Assembly: GCA_943736015.1 (NCBI GenBank)
Contig: OX031059.1
Span: 46,883,159-46,947,158 of the forward strand
Reading direction: 5' to 3'
Length of the DNA stretch: 64,000 bases
From: Tridacna crocea
Lineage: Eukaryota; Mollusca; Bivalvia; Cardiida; Cardiidae
The notes under the pieces are model-generated. The model saw nothing but the letters and a program-made list of their open reading frames with translations, did no database searches and was not told the DNA's origin. The translations under genes and the position numbers were made by a program. Of the stretch, positions 45,449 through 56,239 are shown piece by piece. Position 1 is the stretch's first letter; each line of letters starts with the position of its first letter.

Positions 45449-45458
45449 TCTTTTGTTA
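45320..45458 (-). CDS. SMC6: SMC6 exon 1 (start codon at 45448)
   Basis: Codes residues 1-43, beginning [18 protein letters not shown] and rich in acidic and basic residues, as the SMC6 tail before the ATPase head usually is. The ATG is at 45446-45448. A pyrimidine-rich tract ending in CAG just upstream (acceptor after 45459) shows that the exon begins about 10 nt before the ATG and that a non-coding exon must lie further up. The donor is CAG|GTACAT after 45320, phase 0. Confidence 0.88.
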
Positions 45459-45619
45459 CTGAAATGAATAAGAAAGCAAAGTTATTTCTTCCACCAGCTG
45501 ACAAAATTCTAAATCTATCCATTCTTAAAGAATGTGCAGGTGAAAAATAAAGTAAGCAATGCTCTGTAAACACAAAGTAGGGATTGTGTGGTAATGGGTT
45601 AAATTTAAATGTGTGACAC

Positions 45620-45710
45620 CTGCCTTGATATTTTGGACTTTGCTGGGCCTTTTATTCACCACAAAGATTTTGAGTTTACTCGGGAAAATAAACAACTCGA
45701 GAAACAGACG
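45620..45710 (-). other. Candidate non-coding 5' exon of SMC6
   Basis: Exon 1 has a splice acceptor just before its ATG, so an untranslated exon must exist upstream. The closest plausible donor on the minus strand is GGCAG|GTGTCAC at 45620. The upstream limit is a guess, and no TATA box or initiator can be assigned. This is inference from one splice-like site. Confidence 0.25.
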
Positions 45711-45889
45711 AAATGCTGGGTTTTCTCTTACATGTATGTTCTTCGTTTAAATTGAAAACATTTTGTATTTCAAACAAGAGGTTATCAGATATGCAAGCAA
45801 CAAGTATGTTTAAGCCTTTAAGTACTGCACAATGCGGACTTTTAACAACTCTGGCAAAGAAGCCTTCTGAAAATGTGGAAAAAGGAGAA

Positions 45890-46145
45890 AATGCTGGTTA
45901 CCGGTATTTAACGTTACATGTAATATATAATTGCTTTGTTACTGAAACATCCAATCATTTTATTCTCTAAGTATGTTACCGAACTCGTCTGTTACCAAAA
46001 CATCCGTAAATCTAAAGAACGTCATGATACATAAATACTTACAATATAATTGCTTTGTTACCAGAAAATTAAATCGATTTACCCTATAAAGCTATGTTAT
46101 TGAACTCGTCTGTTACCGAAACATCCATAAATAGAGTATTTTCTT
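45890..46145. repeat. Direct repeat, two units of about 145 bp
   Basis: 'atataattgctttgttac' at 45924 and 46032, and 'gaactcgtctgttaccraa' with 'acatccrtaaat' at 45981 and 46104 (r, a or g). A perfect minus-strand donor-like GTAAGTAT near 46034 lies inside the second unit. Confidence 0.7.
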
Positions 46146-46393
46146 TTAAACTGTGAAAATTACACTCTTTTCTTGTACTTTTGTGTCTTATATGATAGAA
46201 AATACTATTGATGTAGGGTAGGGTCTTATGGCTATGAGTAATAATTAATATCTGACAGAGTGGAACAGAACTCGGCTGGAACAAAACATCACGCTTTTGT
46301 ACATGAATGGAGAAGCGGAAATGAACGGGAAAATGAGAAAAGGCCTTATCTATGATCCCTGCGTCACCAAAATACTGGTTAAATAAGTTTTAT

Positions 46394-46622
46394 TTAACTC
46401 ATTACCACACAATCCCTATTTTTTATGCCCCCGAGAAAGAAGCCTTTTGAAAACACTGTGAGAAAAGGAGAAAATGCTGGTAACCAGCATTTTCTCCTTT
46501 TCCCACAGTGTTTTCTACCCTTCCCAGAACAAATTTCAATTTTTCAATCACCTTTATTTTGTCGTCTGCAATTGCTTTCAATTTGGACCTGTCTAAAATT
46601 TTCTCGTGTAGTACAGGGTCAA
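46394..46622 (-). mobile_element. Palindromic TTAA element
   Basis: Starts TTAACTCATTACC. The hairpin is perfect around 'gctggtaaccagc'. The right end has drifted to 'acagggtcaa'. Confidence 0.9.
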
Positions 46623-46629
46623 ATAAGTG

Positions 46630-47100
46630 AATTTTATAAAAGTAGCTATTTGATTTAAATGACGTTTCTTCAATGGGTTTTGATTAAAGTAAAAAAGTGG
46701 GCCGTTCTGGTACCGGGATGTCTCGGCCGTTTTTGGAACTGGGTCGTTTTGACCCAAATCCAATACGGGGTTGAAGGAACTTTGTGCCGAATGGCGAATC
46801 ATACTTATCGAAAAGATACATTTCTAACACTGTGTTCACAAGGGAAAAAAAGGGAATCAAATGCCGACAATACTACTGCAATTATCAGAAATATTATTAC
46901 TTGCATTAAAGTCAGGGTGTTAATGAAAAGCAATAGTCATAATCTAAAATAGTTAATCTACTTGGCTAGCGGCGGGAGTTCATTAGTTTCGTTTTCATTT
47001 CGGGAAGTGTCTAAATCGATACGAAGCGTCATATATTATCGAAAACGGAAAGAACACTACGGGACGACTTTGTGGTTCAAATTTTCTTCTCGGTAAATAT
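46630..47100. other. Intergenic, CG-containing segment, possible regulatory region
   Basis: No gene is seen. The part at 46960-47090 is richer in CG dinucleotides ('ggctagcggcgggagttcat', 'aaatcgatacgaagcgtcat') than its AT-rich surroundings and could be a promoter or the edge of another element. No TATA box or splice-consistent exon was found. Confidence 0.3.
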
Positions 47101-47116
47101 GACATCAGGTTACATG

Positions 47117-47294
47117 CAGCCACGTAGGAAGCATTTCAAGATTGGGGGGGGGGGGCTAACTTTGAAATACTGAGATTTTTTGCGTGCTTGTTGCATTGCG
47201 ATAAAAACTCATATTTTAGTTACTATGATTTTCAAAATTATTGGGGAGGCTGAGCCCCCCTAGCCCCCCACCCCCCCCCGTTCCTACGGGCCTG
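47117..47294. mobile_element. Short TIR element with G and C runs, copy 1
   Basis: Ends CAGCCACGTAGGAAGC and, complemented at the right, CAGGCCCGTAGGAACG, flanked by ACATG on both sides (47112-47116, 47295-47299). A run of 13 G near 47146 and C-rich stretches near 47255-47280 are inside. Confidence 0.8.
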
Positions 47295-47479
47295 ACATGT
47301 ATTTAACCCAAGTCTTGTGTGTGGGAAAGTGCAGTTGCTTTTCGTTAAAACAAAAATAATAATAACAATGCAGAATTATAAATCACAATATGACATAGTG
47401 TGATAAGTCCATTTAATTAGGACTAGTAAAAGGAGATAAGTTAAAAGGCTAAAGAGTTAGCATTCTGATCTGCTACATG

Positions 47480-47660
47480 CAGCCACGTAGGAAGCATTAC
47501 AAGATTGGGGGAGGGGGCTAACTTCGAAATACTGAGATTTTTTGCGGGGTAATTGCATTGCGCTAAAAACTCATATTTTAGTTACTATGATTTTCAAAAT
47601 TATTGGGGGGGGGGGGGGGCTGAGCCCCCCCCCCCCAGCCCCCCTGTTCCTACGGGCCTG
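47480..47660. mobile_element. Short TIR element with G and C runs, copy 2
   Basis: Nearly identical to 47117-47294, with different G and C run lengths (about 13 G at 47606). Preceded by ACATG, but the right flank 'agtcatg' does not repeat it exactly. Confidence 0.8.
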
Positions 47661-47669
47661 AGTCATGTA

Positions 47670-49495
47670 TGATTTTTTTAAAACATTAAAAGAAACCGAA
47701 CATAAAGTGAATGTATGCTGTTTAAGATACTTAGGAAAATAGGAGGAGAAGAAGGATATAGATCTATAATTGCCAAAAGTTTTAAGAAATTATTGGTCTA
47801 TATTTGATTTCAATAATATAATTTAGTTGTATACTTTCTTTTTGTACAATATCCACAGTGTTACATAGTTTGGAGGTAACAGTTAACACCTTTGTTGATA
47901 TCTTAAGAATAATGTTTGCTGACAAAGAATGATACTCGCATATGGTATTAGGAAAGATCTTATTCATTTCTACGTTGTTGCTTTTTTTTTTTTTCATGAT
48001 CTGCAAATTGTGGAGGAGAGGGGACCAGGGATGTATTTTACGTAATATGGATGCAATTGCCTCAAACAAATATATAATCTCATCAGATGACTCCCAAATT
48101 TTCAGAAGGCATAAGACTCGATCATCCGGAATATTTAATTAAATGCATAATATCTGTTTGAAGTAAATACTATTAGAAGATGAAACAAATTTTAATTCGA
48201 TGCTCCCAAAAGTATAATCTTCTTATGTGCTTAGATACATCTTACATATTTGATCATTCTCACCGGAACCAACTATACTCTGGATATATACAATCTACCT
48301 TCAGATTTGCTTAACTCCACTTCCCATGGTAATTTGTACTTCATCAAGGTCAGAACCGAGTTTCATTTGATCCACATTTCATTTTGCATCTATGAAATGA
48401 CTTTAGATTCTGGGAACTCTTTTCTCATTTTCCCACAATGTTTTCAAAAGCTTTCCTTCTCGGGGTCATTAAAAGTAGGAATTATCTGCTATACAGTTAT
48501 ACACCATAATCACTTGATACATAGAGAACATGTTCTCAAACACTATCATAAATCATACTCAAGCAACATGTACAAACTATGTGTGATTCTACGTCATATT
48601 TCAGATCAGAGCTCATGAGTTGGCCTACATGACTGAAAAACTATGACTTTCCTTTACCCTGCTCCAGCCATCAAGTTGTTTCAAACAGATGAGTTAGATC
48701 TATATGATTTGGAAAGATTATTGTCAATTCCACAATATTATCAACTTATACCAGTTTCGGTGTTAGATTCTCTAGCTTGGTGAATATCTGTCTCTGATCT
48801 GGAGCAACTGGAGTCAAGAAAGTATCTACGGCCCCGCTTATAAAACTTCGGTTTTTCTGTATAAAGAGTTTAACGCTGTTTTAACATGATTATAACATGG
48901 CTGCCAGAACACCTTTACACGCATTTCCTGGCTTTACTCACAAGTAAGTGTATTTGAAAGAGTCAATCACTGCAGGGATCGTATATGAACACTGCAAGTT
49001 TTAACTATGGTGACAAGTATTTTGCTCAAAAGCTGTATTTATTATTCTGCTTGAACTGTAAATAGCTCTTTTTGTACAACATTGTACAAAGGGTGAAAAT
49101 CTTTTAATTAAGGGCATATATCTGAAATTAATATCATGTTACATGTAATAAATGATATTCAAGTGTACCTGTTATGAATTAAGTATCATGAATGTATATA
49201 AGCGCCATAGTGGGATCAAAGTAAGTTTACGGTCTAAGGGAGAGAACTTGTACAATCTTTATTTTAATTTATGAAGAGTAACCTCCCTGAGTGTAACCTC
49301 CGCTCCCTAGAAAGACCGAAAACAACCTAATTACTAAAAACAAGAAACGCCGGAAAACACCAAAAATTTGCTAAAATACATACCTTTAGGGTTAGGGTCG
49401 AAAGGATGGGTTCATAATTATGTGAACTAGGAGTATTGGAGGAAGGAAGTTTTCAACTTTACTCCCCGAAAACCACTTTTATTCTCCGAAAAATA
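47670..49495. other. Intergenic, no gene seen
   Basis: A fragment of the right half of a palindromic TTAA element is at 48415-48485 ('ctcattttcccacaatgttt', 'tcggggtcattaaaagtagg'). The frames of 95 and 122 codons here are AT-rich, without recognisable motifs. They are not called. Confidence 0.4.
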
Positions 49496-49499
49496 GGGT

Positions 49500-49715
49500 T
49501 TCTAGTCAACTCGTACCTAAGTCAACTCGTACCTTAGTCAACTCGTACCTGTTTTGGTCAACTCGTACCTGTTTTTTGGTCAACTCGTACCTACCTAAGT
49601 CAACTCGTACCTATTTTGGTCAACTCGTACCTGTTTTTTGGTCAACTCGTACCTACCCAAGTCAACTCCGTACCTATTTTGGTCAACTCGTACCTGTTTT
49701 GGTTAACTCGTAATA
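49500..49715. repeat. Minisatellite of 'gtcaactcgtacct' units
   Basis: About ten repeats of 'gtcaactcgtacct' separated by 'gttttggt', 'gttttttg', 'attttg' or 'acctaa' spacers. The spacers order into a higher unit of about 65 bp. It is CG-containing within AT-rich DNA. Confidence 0.92.
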
Positions 49716-49737
49716 TTTTCAAAAAGATAGATATATC

Positions 49738-49850
49738 TATAGCTTCAGTCTGAAAGTTTGCTCCGAAGCTATTTTTTAAATATTTACATGTATTTGAGGA
49801 GACAAATAACAAAAATAGCTTCGGAGCAAACTTTCAGACTGAAGGTAGAT
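49738..49850. repeat. Inverted repeat, arms of about 35 bp
   Basis: 'agcttcagtctgaaagtttg' followed by 'ctccgaagctatttt' at the left, and the exact complement at 49811-49846, around a loop of about 40 bp. Confidence 0.88.
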
Positions 49851-49859
49851 AAAAACATA

Positions 49860-50800
49860 GTGGGGGTTGATGATCGACTATAGTCGAAAGTCAGTTGGTT
49901 TCTGCTTCCGATTCCGATAGTCGATTGAGAAATCCCGTTTTGTGGATTAAACATAGTGGACAACAAACACGGAAATTGGCCGCAAAAATGAGAAAGAAAA
50001 CTTTGTCCATGGATGTGTTGACAAAACTTGACAGCTCAGCAAGCTTTTAAGTTGATCCCTGAGCCTGGGTTTTGACATCAGTTACTGGAAATTTGAAATG
50101 CCTGTCCTTGACAATGAAAAATATATGCCTAAATGTCAATCTGACGCATGAAATAATCGTCTAGAGCTTCATTTAACCAAGCTTGCGCGCAACCGGCAGA
50201 ATATGGACTGAGCACTATCAGTATAAACTGCGAAGGACACACGGATGATAATGAAGCTAGCAAGTCATTTATGACCGTGAAAGTATTAAAGGTGTTAATC
50301 CTCTTATCCAGTGTAAAGTGACAGCTTTTAAAGTTACCTGTCATTGAAACTGACTAATTGGTGTCAAATCATTTAGTAATACTTCTCCAAAAATTAATTG
50401 TGGCGAAAAAATAGATCGCAAAAAAAAAAAAAACCTGAAAACCAATGACACTACAATAAGCAGCGTGGCATCTTCCGATCAGAGGGACTTTAAACTATCT
50501 TCCTATCTTTAATATTGAATTTAAACAATGAATTTATGTACACAACTATCTTCTCATCTTTAATACTGAATTTTAAGAATGAATTTACACAAATCTCTGA
50601 ATAAAGCAATAAGTGGAAATTGAAGTTCTGTTCATGAGTGAAAAAAAAAATTGGTCTTATGAAATGAAAATATAGATCTATAGCAAACTAGGGGTGGGGG
50701 TAGTGGGTCGTCTGCAAATGCTTGAAGTCTGATTCTTTTTAACTCGTTTGGAAATTAAAATATAAGGAACAAAATGAATACAGCAGAAGTTTTTAATGTT
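49860..50800. other. Intergenic, no gene seen
   Basis: Two similar units around 'actatcttcctatctttaat' and 'actatcttctcatctttaat' at 50495-50580 are a short direct repeat. Nothing else is recognised. Confidence 0.4.
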
Positions 50801-50812
50801 ATGTATTTCCAT

Positions 50813-50981
50813 TGACTTATTACCAAACATCAATATTTTAGGCTTGTCCAAATCAAAAAGCGTTTGCAGACGACGAAATTTGTTTTGCGAAGGGTAGAAA
50901 ACGTCGTGGAAAAAGAAAAAATGCCGGTTACCAGCATTTTACCCTTTTATCCTTTTCCCACAATGTGTGATGATGGGTTAA
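50813..50981 (+). mobile_element. Palindromic TTAA element with right-side deletion
   Basis: Left side and hairpin 'gccggttaccagc' are intact. The region normally holding 'ggcttctttctcaggg' is missing, so the hairpin runs directly to 'gatgggttaa'. Confidence 0.75.
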
Positions 50982-51009
50982 TGAAAGAGCAGAACACATC
51001 TTTATACTC

Positions 51010-51220
51010 TTAACCCTTTCCCTAACGGCAAATTTTGGACTAGACCAAATTGAAAGCATTTTGCGGATGAAAAGATGATTTTTCTTCATGATAGGGTAGA
51101 AAACATTGTGGAAAAAAGAAGAAATGCTGGTCACCAGCATTTTCTCCTTTTCCCACAATGTTTTCAAAATGCTTCTATTCCTGACCCATAAAAACCAGAG
51201 ATTGTTTGGGGAAGGGTTAA
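51010..51220 (+). mobile_element. Palindromic TTAA element, 'CCTAAC' subfamily
   Basis: Same subfamily as 20829-21028 ('gactagaccaaattgaaagc', 'ttggggaagggttaa'), here with the full hairpin 'gctggtcaccagc', in which both arms fit. Confidence 0.88.
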
Positions 51221-51720
51221 AACCATGTAGACAGTCTGGTCACAGTATTTAAAGATAATCCCATTAATTTTAAAAATTTTCGTTAATTGAATCAACATGC
51301 AGGTGCCAAAGGTAATAGACACTTTACAAGTGTTGATAAGATTAACTCCAAGCAAGTTTGTACTAATTGATGCTCTGAAAATCGATTAGTTTAGATAAAT
51401 ATTTGCCCAACTAAATAGTATAAATAGTACTATGCATGAATCGAACCTATATCGAACGATTATTGGAGATAGAATGCTGGAAGACAGTAGGGAAGGGTAG
51501 AGTGCCAGCCTAAGTTTCCCAACTCTGAACAGACAGTGTATGCTAAAATCAGACTACACAACATGCAGTCTGTTCTTGGATCTATTCTGTGTGATATGGC
51601 ATTATTTTTTCCTGGTGAAATCAACTTTGAAATCTCAATAATTGGGTTACTATTGAGTGAGAATATTTGTTTCATTTTTTTAACAGTTTAAGAGTTCTAT
51701 ATTGAGATACCATTTCGGTT

Positions 51721-51951
51721 TTAACTCTTTACGAAATGATATAATTTTTAGGCTAGTCCAAATTGAAAGCATTTTGCAGATGATAAAATCAGGGTGACTT
51801 GAAACTTGAAATTCATTTTGAGAAGGGAAGAAAACATTGTGGGAAAAGAAGAAAATGCTGGTTACCAGCATTTTCTCCTCTTCCCACAATGTTGTCAGAG
51901 GGCTACAATCTCAGGAATGTGAAAACCAGGGATTGTTTGGGAAAGGGTTAA
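51721..51951 (+). mobile_element. Palindromic TTAA element
   Basis: TTAA at both ends, hairpin intact including paired 'aaaagaagaaaa' and 'ttttctcctctt'. The right side reads 'gtgaaaaccagggattgttt'. Confidence 0.9.
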
Positions 51952-52082
51952 GCTGTATTATACCAGCACTCATTGTCTCATTCATCCCGTTTTCCTGCCA
52001 ACACTGATTTGAAATTAGATTATCAATGAATGTACCAGTTTTAGTGGCAGAAATTATGCTTCTTTTATTTGAAGCTGTTACA

Positions 52083-52397
52083 GGAGACCACTCCTTCCTG
52101 CATGGCTTTATCCCGATTTAAATACAATACCTGACTACTGTGTCAGAGAGATATCTCTTTTGCTCAGTGGTTAAGGTATTGGCCTTTCGTCTGGGAGTTC
52201 TGGGGTTCCAATCGCGCCCGGACCTCATTTCTGCCTTGCATTTATTGTTTCTTTGTTAGGGACTTTGTTCGTATCATGGGGGCACGTCCGGGATCTGCCA
52301 GTGAGCCATTTATCCCATTTGTTATAAAAATGGACTTTCTGCCTAGTAAGGCTTTGAGTCATCAATAAATGATGACTTTAAGAGAGGGTGTATTATG
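52083..52397 (+). mobile_element. tRNA-derived SINE, tandem copy 1
   Basis: 315-bp unit from 'ggagaccactccttcctgca' to 'agagagggtgtattat'. Contains a tRNA-like head (about 52148-52226) with A box 'tttgctcagtggttaaggt' and B box 'ggggttccaatcgc', then 'aaaatggactttctgcctag' and a 'catcaataaatgatgac' hairpin near the end. Confidence 0.8.
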
Positions 52398-52716
52398 GGA
52401 GACCACTCCTTCCTACATGGTTTCTTCCCTATTTAAATACAATACCTGAGTACTGTGTCAGAGGGATATCTCTTTTGCTCAATGGTTAAGGTATTGATAT
52501 TTTGTCCGGGAGTTCTGGGGTTCGAATCCCGCCCGGTCCCTTACTTCTTACATGCATTTATTAATGTTTCTTTGTTATGGACTTTGTTCGTAAGATTGGG
52601 GCGTGTCAGGGATTTACCAGTGAGCCATTTATCCCATTTGTTATAAAAATGGACTTTCTGCCTAGTAAGGCTTTGAGTCATCAATAAATGATGACTTTAA
52701 GAGGGGGTGTGTTATG
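52398..52716 (+). mobile_element. tRNA-derived SINE, tandem copy 2
   Basis: 319-bp unit. The tRNA-like head at 52463-52540 keeps the canonical B box GGTTCGAATCC and an acceptor pairing GGGA with TCCC. No anticodon can be assigned with confidence. Confidence 0.8.
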
Positions 52717-52913
52717 GGAGACCACTCCTTCCTGCATGGCTTCTTCCTGATTTAAATACAATACCTGACTACTGTGTCAGAGAGATATCTCTTTTGCTCA
52801 GTGGTTAAGGTATTGGCCTTTTGTCTGGGAGTTCTGGGGTTCCAATCGTGCCCGGACCCTAATTTCTTACATGCATTTATTCATTTGTTTCTTTGTTACG
52901 GACTTTGTTCGTA
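52717..52913 (+). mobile_element. tRNA-derived SINE, tandem copy 3, truncated
   Basis: The first 197 bp of the same unit, closer to copy 1 than to copy 2 in the head ('ttccaatcgtgcccgg'). It breaks off after 'actttgttcgtaagg'. Confidence 0.78.
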
Positions 52914-52919
52914 AGGAAG

Positions 52920-54155
52920 TGCATACACACAGGGAAAAAAGATTCAACTTGTACCAAAGTAGACAAAAACTATCTTCATGAGCCACAAATGGTACCTACT
53001 TTTCAAAGTTCTACCCCTTTGCCAACTAAAGGGGGGAGGGGTGGGGGTTATCCATTGAGAAGTAAAAGGGAGCCAACTGAGAAATTGCTCAATACAGGCA
53101 GTTTCTCCTTTGCAACAATGTTTTCAAATATGGTCTGTTGCAATCTGCAATCTGGTCGGGGTTTTATCTATAGACAGTACAGTGTTAATCCTGATGGATG
53201 GTAGTAGGGTCAAATATCCCAATACCTGGTTACAATTAAAAAACAAACAAACAATGATGGAATATATTTATATTTGTGCACTATAAATTAAAGTAAAAAA
53301 AACCCTGAAATTACTAAATTACCTCCTGCAGACAGCCTCTTGAACCATGTGAAAATCACTTTTGAAAACACTGTGGCAAAAGAAGAAATTGCTCATTATG
53401 ATACATTCATGTGTTGAAACACTTGTCCACAGGCATATTTTAGAAGGATGTTTTTCATGTTTCTTATGTCACTTTTGTTTCAGGAGGTAATAAATTAAGG
53501 CAAACATCACAGATAATGCTATCCTAAATTAAGTACAACTTCCTTATATCGAAATATCATTAATATGAAAGAAAAATATGGAAAAATACCATAAAGAATT
53601 TATAAATGTGAAAAGTTTACATGAAAAAAGTGAGATATTTATGAAACAATACAAAAACAATATGATATGTAAAAGAAATGAAATCTATAAATGTGCATGG
53701 AAAGTGAATTTTACAATGATAAGATAGAGAAACTTTTGCAGCATCTAAGATTTTTCACAAGGAACATCCGATTCAAGTCGTTAAGATATAGGAAGTAACC
53801 CTTGCTGTTCTGAATTGCAGATGACACTGCCCCTGTAAGAGTTACTGTTCTCGATCCTTTTTATACAGTGTTAATTCCTCATTGACAGCAGCCTGTCCCT
53901 AGACTACATCGATTAAATATTTAACAGCAAACCACTATATGTGTTCAGAAAACCACTACATGTGTTCATCCACTGTTCTACTAGTCCACCAAACACACTG
54001 TATGGCGTCTCAGAAGGGGGCAATATTCAATGAAGAATCACAGTAATTTGAAGAGATTTTTCAAGAAATTCTTCTTTTCAAAGAGGCAAGTGATTTGAGA
54101 ATCCCAAAGGAATACTTGAATTTTATAATTTAATGAGGATTGCTGTACAATTTTA
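52920..54155. other. Intergenic, no gene seen
   Basis: A fragment with 'gagaaattgctcaatacagg' and 'ctcctttgcaacaatgtttt' at 53080-53130 is a worn hairpin of the TTAA-element type. The 103-codon frame at 52893-53204 spans it and is not a gene. Confidence 0.4.
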
Positions 54156-54160
54156 TTTGA

Positions 54161-54390
54161 TTAACCCTTTACCCCACAGGACATTTCTATGGTATCCCTA
54201 ATTGACCCTAAATAACAGCAAGGATGAAGCTGTTTTTTAATGTGTGTAAGACACCTTTTGATAGCATAGAAAACATTGTGACAAAAGGTGAAATTGCTCG
54301 TCGCGAGCAATTTCACCTTTTGCCACAATGTTTTCCAAAGGCTCCTACAAGCAATGCGTAAAAATGAGTATCTATGGAGTAAAGGGTTAA
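54161..54390 (+). mobile_element. Palindromic TTAA element, 'TACCCCA' subfamily, twin of 30845
   Basis: Matches 30845-31072 almost base for base; in the hairpin loop it has 'gctcgtcgcgagc' where the twin has 'gctcgtgatgagc'. Both TTAA ends are present. Confidence 0.92.
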
Positions 54391-54394
54391 GTGA

Positions 54395-54890
54395 AGTCAA
54401 GGGTACCTAATGACATGTTTGTTTATTTTACTGTTGATTTTCCTTTTTTCTCACAAGTTAGGAGCTACAGAATTCTTGATGAGGTACAGACAAGAGATCA
54501 TACCTCATGTTAAGATTCATTATGCATGTTCATTTTAATTGTACTGTTTACAATGATATTGAAGAAAGAAATACAGAACAAAACAAAACAGACAATTCCC
54601 TTTTTCTCAATATCTTTTTACAACGTAACATGGTGAAACAATAAAAACAAATCGCAAATATTTTAACATCACCTAAAACCTAATTGCTTAGACATATACC
54701 TGTACATTAGAAAGAAGACAGAACTTTCTCTTTTATTCACCAGGTGAAATACAGTAATTCGTTGGTTTTATGCAAAACTGTAATAAGGCATGTAACCAGG
54801 AAAGAAAATACATGTAGTTCTAAAAAACGTTCATCACTAAAGGTAAATGGTACACAGCACAAAATTTATGAAAGAACAATCAAACCTTAA
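54395..54890. other. Intergenic, nothing recognised
   Basis: AT-rich sequence without repeats shared elsewhere in the window and without exon-like islands. Confidence 0.4.
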
Positions 54891-54930
54891 CCAGACGACA
54901 GATATTTAGACTGGTTGAGATGGATGGTAT

Positions 54931-55159
54931 TTAATCCTTTACTAGACAATCCCTGGTTTTTACAACCCTGAGATAGAAGCCTTTTGAAAACATTGTGGGA
55001 AAAGGAGAAAATGCTGGTAACCAGCATTTTCTCCTTTTCCCACAATGTTTTCTACCCTGCCGGAAACAAGTTTCAATTTTTAACTTATGTTTATGTTGTT
55101 GTCTGCAAGTTCTTTCAATTTGGAGCAGTCTAAAATTTTGTTGTTTGGTAAAGAGTTAA
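54931..55159 (-). mobile_element. Palindromic TTAA element
   Basis: Starts TTAATCCTTTACTAGAC, with a perfect hairpin. It is preceded directly by 40 bp of a second, opposite-facing copy ('accagacgacagatatttag'), suggesting insertion at that copy. Confidence 0.9.
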
Positions 55160-55244
55160 AAACACAAAAAAGGAGAAAAAAACAAAATAAATAAATGGCT
55201 CAAATTATTGGATATGTCTGGAAATGGGTATCTATCTCAAATGA

Positions 55245-55391
55245 TGATTTCTGTATTTGATAAGGTAGAAAAGCACTTTGCGAAAGGGATAATTTGCTTG
55301 TTACCAAGATTTTCTCCATTGCCAAAAATGTTTTCAAAAGCTGCCTTTTTTAGGGTCTTTAAAACTCAAGGTTGTGTAGTAAAGATTTTAA
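55245..55391 (+). mobile_element. Truncated palindromic TTAA element
   Basis: Core 'gcttgttaccaagattttct' and the right half are readable, ending 'gtgtagtaaagatttta'. Confidence 0.6.
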
Positions 55392-55394
55392 AGC

Positions 55395-56005
55395 CCCTTG
55401 AAAGGAGGAGAAGCACTGGTACTTGCTTGACAAACAACAGCTTTTCAGCCATGATTCCTTCAATTCAGTTTAAGAATGATGTTCCTTCTGCTATACCTCA
55501 ACAATTCTCCCCAGTCTTGGGCCAAGTTTCAGGAAAAAAACACATGTGTCTATTACTTTTCTCAAGTCTGCAAACAAACTCATTTTCCAACCAGAGTTGA
55601 CTTTGTTATTTCAGACTTATTTCACTGACAAACCAGCCTTAAGAAGCATTCTAAAATCCTAAGTTGACACAAAGCTTCAGATTCAGATGAGCAGAAAAAC
55701 TGACCTAAGACGTTGTAAAAAACTTAAATCCATTATTGTGTTAAGTGTGAAATATTTCAGGCTACGATTTGAGACTGTTTCTAAGTTTGTAAATATAAGT
55801 AAAGCGGATCTCAAGTAACAAACTCAACTACAGTCAGAAATATGGTCTGTCAGCATACTGGAACAAATTATGAGACTTAACTTTTATCATGGAATAGGGC
55901 TCTGGTCTTAATTTTGTCTAAACTTAGCATGTTAAGTAGTAGGTGAAAAATAATATTAAGTTTTGTAAAAAATAAGATTTTCTCTATAACTATGGATGGA
56001 CTGAT
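55395..56005. other. Intergenic, nothing recognised
   Basis: No gene, exon-like island or repeat could be identified. The 130-codon frame ending at 55600 starts in repeat sequence and has no motif. Confidence 0.4.
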
Positions 56006-56012
56006 TACCCTC

Positions 56013-56239
56013 TTAACCCATTACTACACAACAAAATTTTAGACTGGTCCAAATTGAAAGCATTTGCAGACGACAAAATAAAAAGAGACTGAAAATAAAA
56101 TTTGGTTTGGGAAGGGTAGAAACACTCTGGGAAATGGAGAAAATGCCGGTTACCAGCATTTTCTCCATTTCCTACAGTGTTTTCAAAAGGTTTCTTTCTC
56201 AAGGTCATTAAAAGTCAGGATTGTATGGTAAAGAGTTAA
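56013..56239 (+). mobile_element. Palindromic TTAA element
   Basis: Both TTAA ends are present. The core 'atgccggttaccagc' has one arm mismatch, and 'gaaatggagaaaa' is paired with 'ttttctccatttc', a change present on both arms. Confidence 0.9.

Noticed and set aside
52463-52540. Possible functional tRNA gene
   Set aside because: A and B boxes are good, but the same sequence recurs in a 315-bp tandem unit and the anticodon arm does not form, so it is called a SINE head.
55208-55600. 130-codon plus-strand frame
   Set aside because: Begins within sequence continuing into a TTAA element, no conserved motif, no start or splice context.
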